From positions 1-11,609 of the forward strand of contig CANKON010000020.1 in assembly GCA_947484105.1 (NCBI GenBank): a stretch of 11,609 nt of DNA, given 5' to 3'. Position numbers and translations under genes: made by a program. Shown here one piece after another: positions 1 through 8,375 of the stretch; positions within the stretch are counted from its first letter, which is position 1, and the number at the start of each line of letters is the position of its first letter. Source of the DNA: Methylococcaceae bacterium. GTDB lineage: Bacteria; Pseudomonadota; Gammaproteobacteria; Methylococcales; Methylomonadaceae. Under the pieces are notes generated by a model. That model saw only the letters and a program-made list of their open reading frames with translations. It had not been told where the DNA came from and did no database searches.

Positions 1-1250
1 CCTGAAAGTGTGCCGTTGAGTTTTAACACCAACGAAAAAATTTCGTCTAAACAAACGTGTGCTTTTTTGCTTTGAATTGGGTCGTCAGGGTCGAGTAATA
101 AATTGACGTGAATGTTGCCATTTCCCGCATGACCAAAATTGATAATGGGCAAATCGTATTTTTTCGACAGCGCGTCCAAACCAGCAATCAACGTCGGCAT
201 TTCGGTAACAGGTACCACCACATCTTCGTTAATTTTTTTCGGGGCAACTTTTCGCAACGCGGGTGAAAGGGCTTTTCGCGTATCCCAAAGCGCTTTAACT
301 TCGGCAGCATTTTTCGCCAAACGCATCGACATTAGCCCGTCATTGGTCGCGGCTTGCATCACTTTTTCGGCGGCATAATCCAAGCCTTCAGCTTGACCAT
401 CAACTTCAATCATCAACATTGCGCCCGCGTTTTCGGGTAAATCTGTCTGCGTGTAATGGCGAATCATGTTGATTGCGTTGCCGTCCATAAATTCCAACGC
501 ACACGGCACAACAGGTTGCGCCATCACAGCTGAAACGGCTTGTGCTGCGTCGCCCACGGTTCTATAAATGGCGCGTAATGTTTTTTTCGCTTCGGGCAAT
601 GGCGTTAACTTCAACGTGGCTTCGGTGATAATCGCGAGCGTCCCTTCTGAACCAATAATTAAGCGAGTCAAATCGTAACCAACTACGCCTTTGCTGGTAT
701 AAACACCGACCTTCATTTCTTCGCCCGCTCCTGTGACGACGCGCAAACCTAGTGTGTTTTCACGCGGCGTGCCGTATTTCACCGCTTTAGGTCCCGCAGA
801 ATTGTAGGCTAAATTCCCACCCACGCTACAAAATGCCGCACTTGTTGGATCGGGCGACCAAAAAAATCCAGCACTTTTAACGTAATCTTGAACTTCTTGA
901 TTCGTAATCCCTGTTTGAACTTTGATGTAACGATTATCAGGCGAAAAATCTAAAACCTGTTTCATACGTTCGAGTGATAAAACTAAACCGCCGTGTAATG
1001 GCACAATTGCGCCAGTCGTTCCCGTTCCACGTCCACGCGCGGTTATTTTGATTTCAAATTCATTGCACAGTTGAACCGTTTTTAAAACTTGCTCATGCGT
1101 TGTCGGAAAAACAACTATTTGCGGCAAAGCGTGACGGCGGCTGTTATCGTAACCGTAAGTCCAGCATTCTTCAGGATCGGTAAGCATATCATTTTTTGAA
1201 AAAACGCTTTTTAGCGCGTTCAAAAATTCGGTGGGAAGATTTTTTTGCAT
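1..1250 (-). CDS. GlcD/D-lactate dehydrogenase-type FAD-linked oxidoreductase (3' end beyond window)
   Basis: This is an FAD-linked 2-hydroxyacid dehydrogenase of the GlcD / D-lactate dehydrogenase / D-2-hydroxyglutarate dehydrogenase family, which oxidises a 2-hydroxyacid to a 2-oxoacid and passes the electrons on to the respiratory chain or another acceptor. From ATG at 1250 the frame stays open for 416 codons to the window edge. The FAD-binding PCMH-type domain spans roughly residues 40-220. It includes the glycine-rich loop ARGRGTGTTGA (71-81), SVGGNLAYNSAGPKAVKYG (142-160) and IIGSEGTLAIITE (198-210). The C-terminal cap domain shows NFGHAGNGNIHVNLL (371-385), which matches the family's GHxGDGNxH metal/substrate motif with N in place of D. 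The final visible residues NGTLS precede the expected E-H-G-I-G motif outside the window. No strong Shine-Dalgarno is visible. It lies 64 bp downstream of the dolP-like gene on the same strand, with a terminator between them, so it is probably transcribed separately. The exact substrate cannot be told from sequence. Confidence 0.92.
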   Translation of the reverse strand, partial: MQKNLPTEFLNALKSVFSKNDMLTDPEECWTYGYDNSRRHALPQIVVFPTTHEQVLKTVQLCNEFEIKITARGRGTGTTGAIVPLHGGLVLSLERMKQVLDFSPDNRYIKVQTGITNQEVQDYVKSAGFFWSPDPTSAAFCSVGGNLAYNSAGPKAVKYGTPRENTLGLRVVTGAGEEMKVGVYTSKGVVGYDLTRLIIGSEGTLAIITEATLKLTPLPEAKKTLRAIYRTVGDAAQAVSAVMAQPVVPCALEFMDGNAINMIRHYTQTDLPENAGAMLMIEVDGQAEGLDYAAEKVMQAATNDGLMSMRLAKNAAEVKALWDTRKALSPALRKVAPKKINEDVVVPVTEMPTLIAGLDALSKKYDLPIINFGHAGNGNIHVNLLLDPDDPIQSKKAHVCLDEIFSLVLKLNGTLS

Positions 1251-1280
1251 GAGAATTTTTAATACGGTGAAATAGAAATG

Positions 1281-1307
1281 AAAAAGGGCGAATGATATTC
1301 GCCCATA
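1281..1307 (-). terminator. Rho-independent terminator of the minC-minD-minE-dolP operon
   Basis: A perfect 8-bp inverted repeat, GGGCGAAT (1286-1293) and ATTCGCCC (1297-1304), has a 3-nt loop. On the minus strand the stem is followed directly by TTTTT (complement of 1281-1285). It starts about 10 bp after the stop codon of the dolP-like gene and before the start of the next gene, which is where an operon terminator is expected. The plus-strand side has no T-run, so it is directional. Confidence 0.8.
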
Positions 1308-1313
1308 CGATGG

Positions 1314-1889
1314 TTAATCGATGTAATCAAATACCGTCACAAGCTGACGAATATCAGGCTCAAGTCGAACCACGTTAATCACAACCGTACCTTCGTCACG
1401 ATGCACACGCCCCATCAAATAAACGCTACTTTGTTCAACCACTACTTTGATGAGTGAGGAATCAAAATTCGGCAAATCATGAATTTGTTTTAACGCTTGT
1501 TTGATATTTTGCGTAATGCGACGGTCATTCGCCCGCGATAAATTATCGCTCGGATAATCAACAATTAAATTGTCATGAACCATTTTGACGTTTTTCACGA
1601 TACGCACCATTTCGATAATTTTGGTTTTAATCGTTTCATTCATCGCTTCGCCCGTTAGCAAAACGGCACCGTTATAAACCGCCACATTTACATGAGAAAA
1701 TCGGCGAATTTGATCATCGTCCCGCAAATTTTCTTTGATGTTAGTTTCAACATCTTTATCAATTTCAGCCGTATCGGTTGTGCGGCGATCTGCAATTGAA
1801 TACGAATTGGTGCGAATTTTTTTCGTGCTACAGCCCGATAAAATTGAAAGCGAACAAATCAAAATAATCAGAAACTTCAAATTTTTCAT
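1314..1889 (-). CDS. dolP: DolP-like (YraP) dual BON-domain outer-membrane lipoprotein
   Basis: A 191-residue lipoprotein, the same length as E. coli DolP (formerly YraP). The signal peptide MKNLKFLIILICSLSILSGC ends in a lipobox with lipidated Cys20. The next residue is Ser, consistent with Lol sorting to the outer membrane. Two BON domains follow, at about residues 45-110 (VNVAVYNGAVLLTGEA) and 120-190 (IKVVVEQSSVYLMGRV). DolP binds anionic phospholipids and supports outer-membrane integrity; in E. coli it concentrates at division sites. I chose ATG at 1889. An upstream in-frame start at 1934 would add 15 residues in front of the signal peptide and lies inside minE. The ATG lies only 4 nt after the minE stop codon and has no Shine-Dalgarno of its own, so translation is probably coupled to minE. 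The family assignment is firm; strict orthology with dolP is inferred from length, domain order and local similarity. Confidence 0.85.
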   Translation of the reverse strand: MKNLKFLIILICSLSILSGCSTKKIRTNSYSIADRRTTDTAEIDKDVETNIKENLRDDDQIRRFSHVNVAVYNGAVLLTGEAMNETIKTKIIEMVRIVKNVKMVHDNLIVDYPSDNLSRANDRRITQNIKQALKQIHDLPNFDSSLIKVVVEQSSVYLMGRVHRDEGTVVINVVRLEPDIRQLVTVFDYID

Positions 1890-1893
1890 GGCT

Positions 1894-2154
1894 TTAAACG
1901 GGGTGTGCATCAGGCAAAACAATGTTGAGTTCAAGCGTTTCGCGATTGTCGTTTTGCTCTAAATTTATGGTCATCGCGTCTTGATTAACATTGACGTATT
2001 TTTGAATCACTGCGAGTAATTCTTTTTGTAATTCAGGTAAATAAGAAGGTTGGCTATCTGACGCGCGTTCGTAAGCTACCAAAATTTGCAGCCGTTCCTT
2101 TGCTAAAGACGCAGAACTCGTTTTAGAACTTCTAAAATAATCCAGAAGACTCAT
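1894..2154 (-). CDS. minE: MinE, cell division topological specificity factor
   Basis: An 86-residue MinE. It stimulates the ATPase of membrane-bound MinD and drives the pole-to-pole oscillation that keeps the MinC inhibitor away from midcell. The N-terminal amphipathic membrane-targeting segment MSLLDYF is followed by the anti-MinCD helix AKERLQILVAYERASD (18-33). The C-terminal topological-specificity domain includes YLPELQKELLAVIQKYV (38-54) and LELNIVLP (74-81). The reading frame is open upstream to 2226, but ATG at 2154 is the right start: it begins the conserved MSLLDYF, and GGAGG (2167-2163) lies 8 nt before it. The Shine-Dalgarno is embedded in the last codons of minD, and only one base separates the minD stop from the minE ATG, which indicates translational coupling. 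Third gene of the min operon. Confidence 0.97.
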   Translation of the reverse strand: MSLLDYFRSSKTSSASLAKERLQILVAYERASDSQPSYLPELQKELLAVIQKYVNVNQDAMTINLEQNDNRETLELNIVLPDAHPV

Positions 2155-2167
2155 TTTACTTGCCTCC
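2155..2167 (-). promoter_or_regulatory. minE ribosome binding site inside the end of minD
   Basis: GGAGG (2167-2163) overlaps the Gly-Gly codons near the MinD C-terminus, 8 nt before the minE ATG. The minD stop codon (2158-2156) and the minE ATG (2154) are one base apart. This site decides the minE start against the longer in-frame extension. Confidence 0.85.
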
Positions 2168-2965
2168 GAATAATTTCCTGAAAAACCCACTTTTTTCATC
2201 AATGAATCGATGTGGTTTATTTTCACCTAAATAACGCGCAACGATGTCAGCGTAAGCTTGTCCTGCTTCGCTTTTTTCGTCAAGAATGACGGGCGTTCCT
2301 GCATTTGAGGAAGTCAAAACCGATTTCGATTCTGGAATAACACCAAGCAAATGCAACGACAAAATGTCTTGAACATCGTCCAAACTCATCATTTCGCCTG
2401 ATTTCACTCGCTCTGCCGAATAACGCGACAATAATAAATACTCTTTAATCGGTTCTTCACCACGTTCAGCCCGACGCGATTGACTCGACAAAATGCCCAA
2501 CATTCGATCAGAGTCGCGCACAGATGACACTTCAGGATTTGTCACGATAAACGCATCGTCAGCAAAATACATTGCTAAATGTGCGCCTGTTTCAATTCCA
2601 GCGGGTGAATCACAAACGATATATTTAAAATCTTTCGATAATTCTTCTAAGATTTTTTCAACGCCTTCGAGCGTTAACGCATCTTTATTTCGTGTTTGTG
2701 AGGCGGGCAAAATCGAAAGTAAATTGCAGTTTTTATCTTTAATTAACGCTTGATTCAACGTTGCTTCACCGTTAATCACGTTAATAATGTCGTACACCAC
2801 GCGGCGTTCACAGCCCATAATTAAATCTAAATTTCGCAAACCTACGTCGAAATCGATGACGACCGTTTTATGTCCTTTTTTTGCTAAACCCATTGAAATT
2901 GCTGCGCTCGTGGTTGTTTTACCCACGCCACCTTTACCTGACGTTACAACAATAATTCGTGCCAC
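2156..2965 (-). CDS. minD: MinD, septum-site-determining ATPase (GTG start)
   Basis: A 269-residue MinD, a ParA/MinD-family ATPase. It dimerises on the membrane with ATP, recruits MinC and is released by MinE. The deviant Walker A motif GKGGVGKT (10-17) has the signature Lys11 and the phosphate-binding Lys16. VIDFDVGLRNLD (36-47) contains the switch I Asp40. The Walker B segment YIVCDSPAG (115-123) contains Asp119. The C-terminal amphipathic membrane-targeting helix, about SGFFRKLFGG (259-268), is intact. Length matches E. coli MinD (270). The start codon is GTG at 2965, supported by GGAGG at 2976-2972 with 6-nt spacing and by the family N-terminus MARIIVVTSGKGG. The gap from minC is 33 nt. 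Next to minC and minE, the identification is secure. Confidence 0.98.
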   Translation of the reverse strand: MARIIVVTSGKGGVGKTTTSAAISMGLAKKGHKTVVIDFDVGLRNLDLIMGCERRVVYDIINVINGEATLNQALIKDKNCNLLSILPASQTRNKDALTLEGVEKILEELSKDFKYIVCDSPAGIETGAHLAMYFADDAFIVTNPEVSSVRDSDRMLGILSSQSRRAERGEEPIKEYLLLSRYSAERVKSGEMMSLDDVQDILSLHLLGVIPESKSVLTSSNAGTPVILDEKSEAGQAYADIVARYLGENKPHRFIDEKSGFFRKLFGGK

Positions 2966-2976
2966 TTATATCCTCC
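2966..2976 (-). promoter_or_regulatory. minD ribosome binding site deciding the GTG start
   Basis: GGAGG at 2976-2972 is followed by six bases and the GTG start codon at 2965. It is a full consensus Shine-Dalgarno and supports the non-ATG start of minD. Confidence 0.85.
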
Positions 2977-2998
2977 AAAAGAATCTTGATTAAGTCGA

Positions 2999-3724
2999 TT
3001 AAACAATAGGTTTAACGACTAAGGTGTTTTTCTGTAAATAAATTTGAACGGGGGTATTTGAAATCGCCCCGTGAATGTCATCGCTAATTTTATAATTACC
3101 CGCGATTGAAATGAGTTCGGCTTGCAAATCGGAACAAAAAATTCGGGCTTCGGTGTTACCTTGAACCCCTGCCAACGCTCGTCCGCGCAATGTGCCATAA
3201 ACGTGGATATTGCCTTCCGCCAAAATTTCTGCGCCTGCGCCCACTTGTGCTAACACAATTAAATCACCGTGCGAATAAATCCGTTGTCCAGAACGAATGG
3301 GTTTGGTAATCATCATCGTGGTGGAATCATTTTCTACAAATTCATCATTTGTGGGAGCTTTGATTACCTTTGATTTCGTATCAATTTTGACATCGTTCGT
3401 GGGAGCCGTATTTAGCGGAATTCCTAATGCAATGGCTTGCGCTTGTTGCAACTCATTGCCACTACGAATTCCCACCACAAACAAACCTGCTTTGCGAATG
3501 ACCGTTACTAAATCTGCAAAATCTAAAATTAACTGTTTTTTGTGTACTTCACCTAAATCAACCACAACTGGCGAATGTTTGAAAAATTCAGGTGCGAGTT
3601 TTACTTTTTCGTTGAGTAATTGCTCAATAAGCATCAAATCGTTACTAGCAAGGCTCAAAACTGGCACAGAAAAAGTGCTGCTTTTGAATTCTACAGCAGG
3701 GGGAGAATGAGAGTTTATCGTCAT
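2999..3724 (-). CDS. minC: MinC, septum-site-determining FtsZ inhibitor
   Basis: A 241-residue MinC, which blocks FtsZ assembly away from midcell when recruited to the membrane by MinD. The N-terminal FtsZ-antagonising domain covers residues 11-105 (STFSVPVLSLASNDL, AGLFVVGIRSG). A polar linker at about 106-138 contains APTND twice (107-111 and 123-127). The C-terminal beta-helix dimerisation and MinD-binding domain spans about 139-241 with RSGQRIYSHGDLIVLAQVGAGAE, GNIHVYGTLRGRALAG and ARIFCSDLQAELISIAG. The RSGQ motif (144-147) is the MinD-contact motif. ATG at 3724 is preferred. A TTG at 3736 would add only MNPK and also lacks a Shine-Dalgarno. The first gene of the min operon, it is divergent from rimO. 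Confidence 0.97.
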   Translation of the reverse strand: MTINSHSPPAVEFKSSTFSVPVLSLASNDLMLIEQLLNEKVKLAPEFFKHSPVVVDLGEVHKKQLILDFADLVTVIRKAGLFVVGIRSGNELQQAQAIALGIPLNTAPTNDVKIDTKSKVIKAPTNDEFVENDSTTMMITKPIRSGQRIYSHGDLIVLAQVGAGAEILAEGNIHVYGTLRGRALAGVQGNTEARIFCSDLQAELISIAGNYKISDDIHGAISNTPVQIYLQKNTLVVKPIV

Positions 3725-3758
3725 TTTTGGATTCAACGGGTTTCAAATAATGGCTTGA

Positions 3759-3767
3759 ATTCTAACA
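3759..3767 (-). promoter_or_regulatory. Candidate extended -10 promoter for minC operon
   Basis: On the minus strand TGTTAGAAT (3767-3759) fits the extended -10 form TGnTAnAAT. It would start transcription around 3752, giving a leader of about 28 nt before the minC ATG. No good -35 box is seen at 16-18 bp, which is usual for extended -10 promoters. Inferred only from pattern and position. Confidence 0.45.
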
Positions 3768-3798
3768 CCGCTACCGATAAAAATCATTTTTCTGTGCG

Positions 3799-3807
3799 TG
3801 CTATAAT
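3799..3807 (+). promoter_or_regulatory. Candidate extended -10 promoter for rimO
   Basis: TGCTATAAT at 3799-3807 is a perfect consensus extended -10 element (TGn plus TATAAT). Transcription would start near 3814, about 40 nt before the rimO ATG. No clear -35 box lies 17 bp upstream. It may also drive eno and ftsB, since no terminator is visible between rimO and eno. Confidence 0.6.
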
Positions 3808-3853
3808 TTCGCCCATAACACTTAATTTTTAACGATTTTTAACGGATTTTTTA

Positions 3854-5164
3854 ATGAGCGCACCGCATATTGGTTTTATTAGTTTAGGCTGCCCGAAAGC
3901 GTTGGTAGACAGTGAACGTATTTTGACCACGTTACGCACCGAGGGTTATCACATTTCACCGACTTATGAAAATGCCGATTTAGTAGTGGTGAATACCTGT
4001 GGTTTTATTGATTCGGCGGTGGAAGAATCGCTCGACAGCATTGGTGAAGCGTTGGCGAAAAATGGCAAAGTAATTGTCACTGGTTGTTTAGGTTCACGCG
4101 AAGCTGAAATTCGGGCTAAACATCCGCAAGTTTTAAAAGTGACTGGCGCACACGCTTTCGATGAAGTCGTCGCCGCCGTTCATGAATATCTTCCCGCGCC
4201 ACACCAACCGTTTTTAGATTTATTACCACCGCAAGGCGTAAAACTTACGCCTGACCATTATGCGTATTTGAAAATTTCCGAAGGTTGCAACCATCGTTGC
4301 ACGTTCTGCATTATTCCCTCGATGCGTGGTGATTTAGTGAGTCGTCCGATTGATGAAGTATTGCGCGAAGCCGAAAATTTGGCGAATGCGGGTGTAAAAG
4401 AATTGTTAGTTGTGTCGCAAGATACCAGTGCTTACGGTTTGGATTTGAAATATGCGCCACACGATTGGAAAAATAAAACCTATCAAACGCGCTTTTATGA
4501 TTTAGCGGATGCGTTGGGCGATTTGGGAATTTGGGTGCGAATGCACTACGTTTATCCCTATCCACACGTTGATAATGTCATTCCGTTAATGGCAGAAGGC
4601 AAAATTTTGCCGTATTTGGATATTCCCTTTCAGCACGCAAATTCACGCATTTTGAAATTGATGAAACGTCCCGCCGCCACCGAAAATAATTTAACGCGAA
4701 TTAAAGCGTGGCGCGAAGTGTGTCCCGATATTACGTTGAGAAGTACGTTTATTGTCGGTTTTCCTGGTGAAACAGACCGCGAATTTGAAGAATTATTAGG
4801 ATTTTTAGACGAAGCACAATTAGATCGCGTTGGCGCGTTTGCGTATTCACCTGTAAAAGGTGCTAATGCAAATGATTTGCCCGATCAAATTCCTGAAGAC
4901 GTTAAACAAGAACGTTTAGCGCGTTTCATGGCACATCAAGCGGAAATTAGCGCAAACCGTTTGCAACGTCGCGTCGGGCGAATTGAAACTGTGTTAATTG
5001 ACGAAGTCGTTGAAGAAGGTGCGGTGGCGCGTAGCAAAGCGGATGCACCTGAAATTGATGGGCAAGTTTTCATTGATGGCGCGACACATTTAAAAGTCGG
5101 TGAGTTTGTACAGGTCGAAATCGAAGAGGCAGACGATTATGATATGTGGGGAAAATTGGTTTAA
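3854..5164 (+). CDS. rimO: RimO, ribosomal protein S12 (Asp) methylthiotransferase
   Basis: A 436-residue radical SAM methylthiotransferase that adds a methylthio group to the conserved aspartate (Asp89 in E. coli) of ribosomal protein S12. The N-terminal MTTase (UPF0004) domain has its three [4Fe-4S] cysteines at Cys13 ([12 protein letters not shown]), Cys49 ([11 protein letters not shown]) and Cys78 ([11 protein letters not shown]). The radical SAM cluster motif CNHRCTFC gives Cys145, Cys149 and Cys152. [17 protein letters not shown] and YPYPHVDNV segments are typical of the family, and a C-terminal TRAM domain (about 370-436) recognises S12. [12 protein letters not shown] and the length separate RimO from MiaB. 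The ATG at 3854 has only a weak GGA 7 nt upstream. eno follows after 49 bp without an obvious terminator. Confidence 0.97.
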   Translation: MSAPHIGFISLGCPKALVDSERILTTLRTEGYHISPTYENADLVVVNTCGFIDSAVEESLDSIGEALAKNGKVIVTGCLGSREAEIRAKHPQVLKVTGAHAFDEVVAAVHEYLPAPHQPFLDLLPPQGVKLTPDHYAYLKISEGCNHRCTFCIIPSMRGDLVSRPIDEVLREAENLANAGVKELLVVSQDTSAYGLDLKYAPHDWKNKTYQTRFYDLADALGDLGIWVRMHYVYPYPHVDNVIPLMAEGKILPYLDIPFQHANSRILKLMKRPAATENNLTRIKAWREVCPDITLRSTFIVGFPGETDREFEELLGFLDEAQLDRVGAFAYSPVKGANANDLPDQIPEDVKQERLARFMAHQAEISANRLQRRVGRIETVLIDEVVEEGAVARSKADAPEIDGQVFIDGATHLKVGEFVQVEIEEADDYDMWGKLV

Positions 5165-5186
5165 TTTTTTGAGGTAATTTTTTTAA

Positions 5187-6494
<1,308 letters not shown>

Positions 6495-6504
6495 AAATGG
6501 AGCA

Positions 6505-6530
6505 GGAATGCAAACTTCGGTTTGCATTCC
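6505..6530 (+). promoter_or_regulatory. Perfect 11-bp TTCG-loop hairpin between eno and ftsB
   Basis: GGAATGCAAAC (6505-6515), TTCG (6516-6519) and GTTTGCATTCC (6520-6530) form a perfect 11-bp stem with the highly stable UUCG tetraloop. It begins 10 nt after the eno stop and ends 6 nt before the ftsB ATG. No T-run follows, so it is not a canonical intrinsic terminator. It occupies the place where the ftsB Shine-Dalgarno should be. It may protect the 3' end of eno mRNA, lower ftsB translation, or be a palindromic repeat unit. The structure is seen directly; its function is inferred. Confidence 0.75.
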
Positions 6531-6540
6531 GAATTTATGA
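6508..6540 (+). other. Candidate 10-codon leader ORF coupled to ftsB
   Basis: ATG at 6508 is preceded by GGAG (6499-6502) with 5-nt spacing and encodes MQTSVCIPNL. Its stop TGA (6538-6540) overlaps the ftsB ATG (6537-6539) as ATGA. Because ftsB has no Shine-Dalgarno of its own, ribosomes finishing this short frame could re-initiate at ftsB and would also unwind the hairpin. It may be a coincidence of the palindrome sequence, and no homolog is recognised. Confidence 0.3.
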
Positions 6541-6806
6541 AAATAATCGTTTTAATCCTTCTCGTCCTGATTGGACAATTGCAATATCGTTTATGGTTTG
6601 GCGATGGCAGCATCCACGAAATCAACGTTTATCAAACCCGTTTAAACGAGTTAAAAATTCAAGTCGATGAAAAGAAACATCGAAACGACAGACTTTATGC
6701 AGAAGTTTTAGATTTACGCAAAGGTCAAGAAGCCGTTGAAGAACGCGCCCGTGACGAACTTGGCATGATTAAAAGCGGTGAGACATTTATTCAAGTTATC
6801 GAATAA
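6537..6806 (+). CDS. ftsB: FtsB, divisome protein of the FtsQBL complex
   Basis: An 89-residue bitopic inner-membrane division protein. It pairs with FtsL through its transmembrane helix and coiled coil, binds FtsQ through its periplasmic end, and helps activate septal peptidoglycan synthesis by FtsWI. A short cytoplasmic start leads into a membrane helix (about 3-20, IIVLILLVLIGQLQYRLW). WFGDGSIHE follows, then a coiled coil (about 28-70) and the conserved GQEAVEERARDELGMIKSGETF (63-84), a close match to E. coli FtsB. ATG at 6537 is chosen because it begins the conserved hydrophobic helix; TTG at 6522 lies within the upstream hairpin. There is no Shine-Dalgarno. The usual downstream gene ispD is absent; ntrC converges after 13 bp. 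Confidence 0.95.
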   Translation: MKIIVLILLVLIGQLQYRLWFGDGSIHEINVYQTRLNELKIQVDEKKHRNDRLYAEVLDLRKGQEAVEERARDELGMIKSGETFIQVIE

Positions 6807-6819
6807 AACCGTGTTTTTT

Positions 6820-8244
6820 TTAATCATCCACGTCGATATTTAATTCATTGACTTTTCGGGTCAACGTATTTCGCCCATAACCTAATAAAACAGCGGCTTC
6901 ATGACGTTTATTCCCCGTAAAATCTAACGCCGCTTTAATCAAAATACTTTCCACCGTTGGAATAATTTGTTTTGCAATTTCGGCGGTTTTATTATGCAAA
7001 TACTGATCAATCCTTAAACGCAATAACACTTCCCAGTCTCCATCATTTGAAGGCATTTTTTCATTGCCCGTCATCAGCAATTCGGGTGGTAAATCATGAA
7101 GATGTATTTCACGTCCCGAAGCCATGACTGTCAACCAACGACAAGTATTTTCTAATTCCCGCACATTTCCACGCCAATCTAAATGACTTAATAACGTTTC
7201 AACATCAGGTCTTAAAACCTTAATTTCCATATCTAACTCTTTTGCAGCTTCCCGCAAAAAGTGGTGCAACAATAAAGGAATGTCTTGCTTTCGTTCACGC
7301 AATGGCGGAATGTGAATCCGAATCACATTCAATCGATGAAATAAATCTTCTCGAAATCGTCCTTGTTTCACCAGTTCTTCTAATGCTTGATGCGTAGCGG
7401 CAATAATTCGCACATCTACTTTTGTCGAAGCGTAAGCTCCCACGGAATAAAATTCGCCGTCCGCCAACACGCGCAACAATCGAGTTTGTAATTCGGCTGG
7501 CATATCACCAATTTCGTCTAAAAATAACGTGCCACCATTAGCTTGCTCAAAACGCCCTGCCCGCCGCTGAATCGCGCCTGTGAATGCGCCTTTTTCATGT
7601 CCAAATAATTCCGATTCCATTAAATCTTTTGGAATTGCCGCCATATTTAACGCAATAAAAGGTTTCGCACTACGCGGGCTATGTCGATGCAAGGCTTTCG
7701 CCACGAGTTCTTTTCCCGTGCCTGATTCACCGTTAATTAACACCGTAATTTGTGATCGCGCCAAACGCCCAATTGCACGAAAAACTTCCTGCATCGCAGG
7801 AGCTTCGCCAATAATATCTGGAATGGCACTTTGTTTTAATATGGCGGGGTTTATCGCCGCTTCACGCTGTTGCTGAGAATGAATACACGCCCGCCTTGTC
7901 AATTCAACAAGATCATTCACGTCAAAAGGTTTCGGTAAATAATCAAATGCACCGCCATGAAATGAAGCCACCGCACTGTCCAAATCAGAATGTGCCGTCA
8001 TCACAATAACAGGCAATTCGGGATGTTCGAGTTGAAGTTTGTCGAGTAATTCTAAGCCGTTCATATTCGGCATTCGAATATCGGTAATCAAAACGGCTGG
8101 GATTTCTTCTTCTAATGCGTTAAGTAGCTCTTTGGCATTTTGAAAACTGCGGGTGGATATGTCGGATTTTTGCAGTGCTTTTTCGATGACCCATCGAATC
8201 GATTTATCGTCGTCAACAATCCAAACAGTTTCTAATTCATTCAT
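6820..8244 (-). CDS. ntrC: NtrC, nitrogen regulation sigma-54 activator (response regulator)
   Basis: A 474-residue NtrC (GlnG). When phosphorylated by NtrB under nitrogen limitation it oligomerises and uses ATP to open sigma-54 promoters of nitrogen assimilation genes. The receiver domain (about 5-120) has the acidic pocket DDD (11-13), phospho-acceptor Asp55 (ITDIRMP), Thr83 (MTAHSD) and Lys105 (DYLPKPFD). The AAA+ domain has Walker A GESGTGKE (172-179), the sigma-54-contacting GAFTGA loop (219-224), Walker B GTLFLDE (238-244) and RGNVRELEN (358-366). The C-terminal Fis-type helix-turn-helix is at about 440-468 ([20 protein letters not shown]). The receiver is much closer to NtrC than to AtoC- or ZraR-like proteins. 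ntrB is not adjacent; xfp is upstream behind a terminator, so ntrC should have its own promoter within 8245-8315. No Shine-Dalgarno is evident. Confidence 0.95.
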   Translation of the reverse strand: MNELETVWIVDDDKSIRWVIEKALQKSDISTRSFQNAKELLNALEEEIPAVLITDIRMPNMNGLELLDKLQLEHPELPVIVMTAHSDLDSAVASFHGGAFDYLPKPFDVNDLVELTRRACIHSQQQREAAINPAILKQSAIPDIIGEAPAMQEVFRAIGRLARSQITVLINGESGTGKELVAKALHRHSPRSAKPFIALNMAAIPKDLMESELFGHEKGAFTGAIQRRAGRFEQANGGTLFLDEIGDMPAELQTRLLRVLADGEFYSVGAYASTKVDVRIIAATHQALEELVKQGRFREDLFHRLNVIRIHIPPLRERKQDIPLLLHHFLREAAKELDMEIKVLRPDVETLLSHLDWRGNVRELENTCRWLTVMASGREIHLHDLPPELLMTGNEKMPSNDGDWEVLLRLRIDQYLHNKTAEIAKQIIPTVESILIKAALDFTGNKRHEAAVLLGYGRNTLTRKVNELNIDVDD

Positions 8245-8315
8245 TTCGTTTTTTTAAATCATGTCGAGTTTATACAGCTCACAATTTTAGCTTAGTAAAT
8301 AAAATATCCGCACAC

Positions 8316-8350
8316 AAAAAAGCAGGCAGATTATAAAAATTTGCCTGCTT
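8316..8350 (-). terminator. Rho-independent terminator of xfp
   Basis: AAGCAGGCA (8320-8328) pairs with TGCCTGCTT (8342-8350). The stem extends by four more pairs (one G-T) around a 5-nt loop at 8333-8337. Read on the minus strand, the stem runs into TTTTTT (complement of 8316-8321). It lies about 25 bp beyond the xfp stop codon and about 70 bp before the ntrC start, so it separates the two genes transcriptionally. Confidence 0.9.
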
Positions 8351-8375
8351 CTTTCAGTTTAAAAACAGCGGAGAA

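Noticed and set aside
139..378. Plus-strand 79-codon open frame
   Set aside because: It is antisense to the FAD-linked dehydrogenase, which has clear family motifs on the minus strand.
6804..6821. Weak AAAAC/GTTTT stem with T-run as an ftsB terminator
   Set aside because: Five mostly A-T pairs with a 3-nt loop are too unstable to call a terminator.
8245..8315. TATAAA on the minus strand upstream of ntrC as a -10 box, or a sigma-54 site
   Set aside because: No acceptable -35 box at 16-18 bp and no GG-N10-GC sigma-54 signature; too weak to annotate.
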